A DNA stretch of 64,000 nt from Macrocybe gigantea (Eukaryota > Basidiomycota > Agaricomycetes > Agaricales > Callistosporiaceae), in assembly GCA_011319805.1 (NCBI GenBank), contig SJRY01000253.1, positions 372,001 to 436,000 on the forward strand, written 5' to 3'. Both the position numbers and the translations under genes were made by a program. Numbering within the stretch: the stretch's first letter is position 1; each line of letters opens with the position of its first letter. The notes under the pieces were generated by a model, which was not told where the DNA came from, did no database searches, and was given only the letters and a program-made list of their open reading frames with translations. Shown here piece by piece: positions 58,259 to 64,000 of the stretch.

Positions 58259-59169
58259 CTAGGCGTGAATGTGCGGCACTTGTTGCGAATCGCTGATGGC
58301 CCATGACAAAGTTAGGCTACGTAGAATATGACTGAATGTATCAACCCCAAGAGCCTCGAAGAGCATCTTCTCTAAATCGGCACGCGGGATTTGACCGGAT
58401 CGAGTTCTTCTGCTCGGCATGTCTTCACGATAACGTTGGGTATACATGTAAAGCTCATCGTCAGAGAGGTTCGAGATATCCTCCTTATTTTCCAATGGTG
58501 GCAAACCATGCTGTCAAGAGCAAGGTTAAAGTAGGATTTTACATGGGTCTAGATGCCACTCACATCCGAAGGCCAAGTCCCATCCTGGAACGGAACAGCT
58601 CTGAGGGAACGCAGGTCCTTCACATTTTGGTATTGTGCCCACTCCTTGCTTAGCTTCCAAACATGTGGTTTAAGCCTTTGAAGATCAGCAGCCACCCATC
58701 GACCTTACGATCCACCGCATCGACCTTATGATTGATCTCATCGACCTTACGATCAAGCCCGGCAAGGTGCTCCTGGATGTTCCGCAGTGTCGCAAGCATA
58801 TCATTATTATTTCCACCAAGATGATTGTTCTCCTGCAGGTGTTGAACGATGGATGGCACTAAAAGAACGATGAGGTGGTGCAAGAAGTCGATGTCAGGCA
58901 GGACTAACTACTACCGTCTAGTACCAATGAGGTCACGGTGTGCTCCAGGTGGTCGACTACACCATCCGGAGGGACATTCCGATACGCTGTAGGAGAATAG
59001 ATGAGTTGTGGCGAGTTGTGACAACAGGGTACGCACCCAGAGAACTAAGAAGTGCTTTGGTATGCAATACATTGGATAAGATGTCTCTTTTCGCCCTGTC
59101 GGAATTAGGATCAAAGTCTTTGAGCGGTGGGCGACCATCGACAGGAGGAGGGGCAGTCAAGCCAGGCAT
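58259..59169 (-). CDS. Mug135-like protein
   Basis: The start at 59169 gives MPGLTAPPPVDGRPPLKDF. Small introns join LLSSLG to AYRNVPPDGVVDHLEH and then VPSIVQHLQENNH. A heptad-like LRNIQEHLAGLDRKVDEIN, then repeats of KVD(A/G)VDRK, make a coiled coil. The C-terminal block VAADLQRLKPHVWKLSKEW, LRSLRAVPFQDGTWPSD and GLPPLENKEDISNLSDDEL resembles the Mug135-like domain found in many basidiomycete proteins of unknown role. The join from KVDG to VAADLQ needs one extra base in a GGG run at 58695-58697; without it the frame ends after NHMFGS. Family assignment is from memory of the motif order and moderately sure. Confidence 0.65.
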
Positions 59170-59399
59170 TGTTGTTGAGTGGGAGCCACAACCATCCAGT
59201 TACACAACATTCTCTGGCACGTGATGCGCCACCCTGACTTCGCGACATCCAGTCCGCGATTGGACAATATCCATCATATTGTTCCCAGTTTTTCTCGACA
59301 ATATAATATCCCATCGTATTTCTAATCTTTCTGTGAGTCTAACAGTGCACCGAGTTCGATGCCCAAGCTTTTGAAACAACTTTCAAGCGAAGTCATCGA

Positions 59400-60330
59400 A
59401 CGGCTTCCGGTCTTAAACCATCCGTTCGGAGGGCATACGGGTGTACTTCATAAAGAAAAAGTTGCTGAATTGCAGAAAAGTACAAGTAGAAAGAGAGCGT
59501 TAGATTTCTATATATTTGATGGCGAACATCATGAGCACAGAAACAAACGAATATGAAAACCATCGCCACTGCCAGTCCAAGCCTTGTCTAGTATTTCTGC
59601 CCATTTGTCCTCTGCTATGACTATTGCAATCTCCAAAAAATATAGGTTCCGGCTTCAGTAGCGCCTAGCTGATTGCCGGGAGAAAGGGGGGCGGGACGCC
59701 CGAAAGGCGGATGTGCCGGGTTTTATCGAGCCTTGAGTGGTCCTCGCCAAGCCTGTTCTTTGACAGGTATTTTCAAGACACAGCCACTCCAACAAAGAAA
59801 AACAAGGGTGGAACCGACAGTGGCATGTTGTGAATGCAGCGGAAGTCGAATTTCTTTTGGCCTTAGACATCGAGCAAGGCCTGGCAGTGCCGCGATTAAC
59901 TCCGGAGACAAGTCTTGTTGTTTCTAGACATGAATGCCTCTGCGTGATTGCATTACGCCTCTCGAGGATCATGACATCCAGGATGCGGAGAATAGGGTTA
60001 ACGTATGCTTTCTAGAATCTTGCCGGGGAGACTCGATTCCGGGCTCGAATAAATCAATTTCATAGAGTCAACGGTATCAACAGTAGAAGGACTCTTGGAA
60101 ATAGCTTCGAGAGGTAAATATTCGATTGCTGAGATCCATCACAGAACATTACAGTCGACTTTCGTGTCAAGCGGTAAAAATTGCGGGGGGAACACGTTCC
60201 AAGTGTGCGGAGACGGACACTATTGTCTGGACTGAATACCCTTAGCATGGCCATGAAAATCTGCAACAGAAGTGAGAAGATCATTCTGGATGACATGCTG
60301 GTGCAGAAGATGTTTGAATGAAAGTCCTGC
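59400..60330 (-). pseudogene. decayed paralogue of the F-box gene at 56.7-57.9 kb
   Basis: Pieces colinear with the intact gene appear in order on the same strand. Positions about 60300-60180 give LLLQIFMAMLRVFSPDN, like LLLPLEVIQSIIQMFDPYD. Near 60105 LEAISKSPS matches LLEI-SRTPS. Near 59990 NPILRILDVM matches SPILRILSVL. Positions 59420-59590 match 57380-57545 at the nucleotide level (shared runs such as AGTAGAAAGAGAGCG and GCCAGTCCAAGCCTT). Stops and indels are spread throughout and the segment between 59.6 and 59.9 kb has little similarity. Not able to encode a full protein. Confidence 0.7.
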
Positions 60331-63300
60331 CCTGTTGATCGCGGTTTTTACGTGTAAGACAAGAGTCTTACATAAGCTCGCAAGGCATTCCTAAGTTTCT
60401 TATTGTCACGAGGCCGGAGAGCAGGTGTTGCATCCTAACATTTCTATGATAAGATCAGGCAACCACTCAGGCGTATGGAATAGACTGGCTTTGAACATTG
60501 AACATGGCATCATTGTAGGAGAACATGTGGCATTGAAAGGCAGTCAAATGAAACTGCTCTTCAAGGAGGGATCATGGGTCCAACACAAGGTGCCGCACGT
60601 AGACACGATAAAGAAAAACGTTCCCTTATCCTACTCATTTCGAGAAGTTCCTGTTGTGCGCCTGCGTTCAGATAGGACGTTTCCAAAGGGGTTCTTCCTC
60701 GTTCTTCGCAGGCGATTCGCCGAAGCCTCATAGCGCAAGACGTTAGGCAGGTGACGTGCAGATGGGTCTGCGAAAAGCGGCACATTTGGACATGCGCTCG
60801 ACAATCCGTGGCATAGGATTCTTGCTGCGTTTTGATTGGACCTGGACCTGGATCCTCATTTGCGTGTTCGTTCGATGCAGCGCGTTAGGAAGACTCGATG
60901 CAGAGGACGTTTCTCAGTCCGACAGACACGCGACTACATAAGGCGTTCAAGCTCTTAGTCTTAGTTGCACCGATGTGAGTAGGGCATCGGTCACCGGTGC
61001 GATGAAAAGCGAGCGTCTGTTGTGGAGGCGTGGTTCGCGTGCAGATTCCAATTTGATTGACGTCTGGCAGGACCACAGGCGCACCTCGCCATCTCCCCTG
61101 CATATCGATCTCGGACGTCGTGCTCTGCTCCTGGTCCCTGCTGTCACCCGTTGTCATCCACATCCTCGCACCACCCCGGGCGAGGGTGAACGGTTCCGGA
61201 GCTGGATGGAAGGTATGGAAGGCAGGGGCGTTCGAAGGAGAAGAAAACGTAATTCGCGACGCACTCTTCTTTCCTTTGTGGGAAGTTCGATAGGAACGAG
61301 TGGTCGGTCGTGTGTTCATGCGGGGATGATAAGCCTCGTTTCGAGACTCTCCTTCGCTGTCCTGACGATAGATCCGCTGAGGAAGTCGAAAATCGTCCCT
61401 GTGTCGCGAGGACACGTTCTCGTTCGGAATTCAGCTCCTCGAGAGATTGGTCATCGGCCGGTCGATGTGGCGTAGTCTGACAGGGATGATTGGAGATGGT
61501 CAATAGTCGACAAGACGTGGACCACCGGGGAGAACGTTGCGGTCGTCTTTCGCGCGTCTTTGCCGGATATTGTCAGACAGCTAGATGGTAATAAACATGA
61601 TCCTAGAGAATCGCACCGAAGTCTGCGCGTGCCACGTATAGTTAGCCTCCGTCAAATCCCCAGATATGAGCAATTGATTACTTACCCGCGACGCTAGGCT
61701 CGATATCTGACACGCGGGATGGCACGCCGATCGAATAGAGCTATCGAGCCGTGCAGCAATGCTCATTTGTCAGCGACTCACCAACGCCTGCGATGCGACC
61801 TATCCCGCTATTCTGCCTTGTAACTGTCGGTCTCTGGTCCCCAGATCTGCCGCAGATACTTCGTTGTCGCTGCATCGTACTCGGGCAGCTCGGAGAGGCG
61901 AAGAATTGGGAGAACGGCAAATAGTTGGTCCGTTCGACATCCGACGTCCGGAGAGAATGTGTACATCGCTTGACCGTGAAAGGCGTATCATTTCAGAACC
62001 CAATCGGAATTGAGGAGACGCCGGAGCCACGCATGGGACGAAGGCTTAGTCTACGAGAACATGGAGATATTTCCTGTCAGATGTCGGCCTGCAATACAGT
62101 TCGCGAGACAGAAAGAGCTAGACACTTACCCGACGGTTCAGTGAATGGGTGGTACGAGTCTATCCCTTCAGTGCTGCTAGTGCGAAATCGGGTTAAGCAC
62201 GTTCCATTGTTTGCGGATAGACGCAAAAGAAAAAGAGCATCGGACTCTTGACAGATGTCTGCACCTGAAGAGCAGCCAGCAAGCATTTGAAGACAAACGG
62301 ACAGACCATGTATACGGCTTGAAAGAGGCTCGACGGTACTCGAAGGCAGGGAGAAAAAGCAAGTTAAAAAATTGCACAGGCCAGGGAAATACTATGAGTC
62401 AGACATTTCGTGATGCGGGCGGCTATCAGCGTGTTCTGCAATCAAATAAAGAGAGATGTAAGTAAGCGTTTAAAGTTGTCTCCTGCGGCCAGCTTCCGGC
62501 CAGCTGTTCCGGAATACCTTCTTTGTTCTTCTCATATTCACTGTCGTTGCGTGATGCGGTGAGAGGCCTAATATCGGTTCCCTGAAATTCTCGAAGAAAG
62601 CGATTCTAAGTTAGCATTATTCTATTACGGCCGACATGTCTAGTTACGCCTAGATGCCCGTCAGATGATTATTCGTGGAATGTGGAAAGATACATCTATG
62701 ATAGCTGAGTGGGATCGACGCAAGAAGCCAGTGTGACAAGCCCTAGTAACGAGGTGCATAGCGTCGATTTGGCTTTCCCAATAAAGGTGACTGTCATTCG
62801 ACGACGATTGCTAGCCTTCTTCGCGTCAGCCAGATCCAGTCTGCTGCGTGTAGGAAGGAGATCAGGATCTCGTCGCGGCGCGAAGAGAAAGCGTATCAAG
62901 ACTGACATTTGTGTTCAAATTAGATTTGGAGGAAGAGACGCGCACGATTTGTTCGCGCTGCTAGCGCCGGTCAATTTGTGGCGTAGCAGTGATTGAATTG
63001 TAATGGACGTGTTGTGGATTTGCTTAGTCGCCGAGCACAGTGCAGAAACAAATGAATGAACCGCGTCGCTTCACGTGATGGTCCGAATCGGGCAGTCCGA
63101 TGGCCCAAAAGGGAAGTGACGTAACGTGTCGCGTCGGAGTCCGAAGTTGAAAAAGTGAGCTGCCTCGACGCTCTCCTGCAGCCCACCTCGTCCAGCGAAT
63201 CTTGTCAAATCATCCCTCCACAAGATTTGTCAGCAGTCTCCAGAATGTATATTAGACCTACTCCACTGCCTGGATCCCCAATCTCTCTTTCCCTCCTCCC

Positions 63301-63388
63301 CCGTCTATCTCCCTCTTCCGAGCCACCTCGCAGCGATCCCGGCCTTCCGTCCTCCGCCACTACGCCCTGACTTGATTAGCCTCGCAAC
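60331..63388. other. 3 kb with no supported gene
   Basis: Several ORFs of 60-176 codons occur (the longest at 60885-61415 minus) but all lack domains, start context and splice signals, and overlap ORFs of similar length on the other strand. The last 150 bp, C/T-rich from about 63260, form the promoter and leader of the P450 gene. It may include old relics that I cannot identify. Confidence 0.4.
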
Positions 63389-64000
63389 ATGGTATCTATA
63401 GCAGCAGTATCCTTGTCTTGGGTCCTCAACAACATCCTCCTCCTCACCGCCTCAACCGCGCTCTCCTACCTCCTCATTCGCGTCGTTCACAACCTTTTCC
63501 TGTCTCCACTTTGCGCCATCCCCGGTCCTTGGTATGCAGCCATCTCCGATTTCTGGATCACGACACACGTTCTCCGCCTCCGACAATGCAAAGTCGTCAA
63601 CGAGCTGTTTGAGCTCTACGGCCCTGTCGTGCGCATCGGCCCAAATAAGGTCGTCTTTCGTGACCTTTTCACAATGCGAAGCGTGTACAGCGTCCACAAG
63701 TTTGATAAAAGCACCTACTACAAGGGACTCCTAACGTACGTCCCTGCTTCTCACGTTTCTTTGTTCATCCAAAAATCAAGGTTTGACTCGTATTAATAGC
63801 AACGACAACGATCATGCGTACGTACTAGTGTGCATATATGCGCCGCGTATGCTCACTCTCTGGTAGAATGACATCTCTCGATCACGCTACCCACTCCGTC
63901 CGCCGAAAAGGCTACGCACCGCATTATATCCCCAGCAACTTGGCCCGTTTTCAACCAGAAATGCACGAAGTTGCTACGGAGCTTGTAAACGTACGTCTTG
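63389..64000 (+). CDS. cytochrome P450, 5' part, runs off the window
   Basis: The start at 63389 gives MVSIAAVSLSWVLNN and a membrane anchor at residues 12-30, then the proline-rich hinge PLCAIPGPWYA typical of microsomal P450s. Conserved N-terminal sequence follows (LFELYGPVVRIGPNKVVF), then YKGLLTNDNDHAMTSLDHATHS with HSVRRKGYAPHY, corresponding to the helix C region (H..RRK). Two introns were traced: LLT / NDNDHA (GTACGTCCC...TTAATAG) and / MTSLDHA (GTACGTACT...GGTAG). The haem-binding cysteine lies beyond the window. Family within the P450s and substrate cannot be set from this part. Confidence 0.88.

Noticed and set aside
24640..58705. Programmed -1 ribosomal frameshifting as the cause of the frame breaks
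   Set aside because: The sites lack the X XXY YYZ slippery heptamer and share no downstream structure. They occur in unrelated genes with no common control, so assembly indels are simpler.
60885..61415. A 176-codon minus-strand ORF as a gene
   Set aside because: Equal-sized ORFs overlap on the other strand, composition is not gene-like, and no domain or splice signal is visible.
1..64000. tRNA genes, CRISPR arrays, transposons or terminal repeats
   Set aside because: Reading both strands I saw no convincing cloverleaf, no regularly spaced repeat, and no transposase or reverse transcriptase. Old transposon relics cannot be excluded without a search.

Overview
This window is nuclear DNA from a filamentous basidiomycete, most likely an agaricomycete. 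The genes are dense and cut by many short (about 50-70 nt) GT-AG introns. The content fits: a chitin synthase fused to a myosin motor, repeated F-box/leucine-rich genes, a fungal DUF1399 protein, UNC93-like and POT-family transporters, and a microsomal P450. I see no bacterial, viral, CRISPR, rRNA or tRNA features.

Layout. 0.4-8.4 kb, minus strand: a WW-like protein, a long coiled-coil/low-complexity protein and a membrane-anchored alpha/beta hydrolase. 8.7-16.5 kb: an intact F-box gene, a ruined copy of it, a DUF1399 protein with a Gly/Cys-rich tail, and a further F-box gene. 16.8-26.7 kb: the myosin-motor chitin synthase (minus) and coatomer beta' (plus), head to head with only 198 bp between starts. 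27.4-33.4 kb: two tandem UNC93-like transporters, then a convergent double-GFA-domain protein. 33.4-36.6 kb: a gene-poor stretch with a decayed, inverted, internally deleted copy of an aminoglycoside-phosphotransferase-like gene whose full copy lies at 39.7-41.0 kb. 36.6-42.1 kb: a peptide transporter, that phosphotransferase, and a small unknown protein. 42.8-49.5 kb: a tandem pair of WW-like multi-pass membrane proteins. 50.4-60.3 kb: a peroxisomal-type CoA diphosphatase, an unknown anchored protein, two F-box genes, a Mug135-like protein and an F-box relic. 60.3-63.4 kb is almost empty, and the 5' end of a P450 runs off the right edge.

Main observation. Many otherwise well-preserved genes carry isolated one-base losses that break the reading frame. 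Every break I could place needs one base added, usually in a short homopolymer. They hit the probably essential coatomer beta' gene and the chitin synthase (three times) as well as family genes. The simplest reading is homopolymer undercalling in the assembly, so apparent pseudogenes caused only by such breaks should not be trusted. A second class of relics (10.3-11.7, 34.2-34.7, 59.4-60.3 kb) shows deep divergence, stops and deletions and is truly dead. The least described material is the three-member WW-like protein family, two members being tandem multi-pass membrane proteins.
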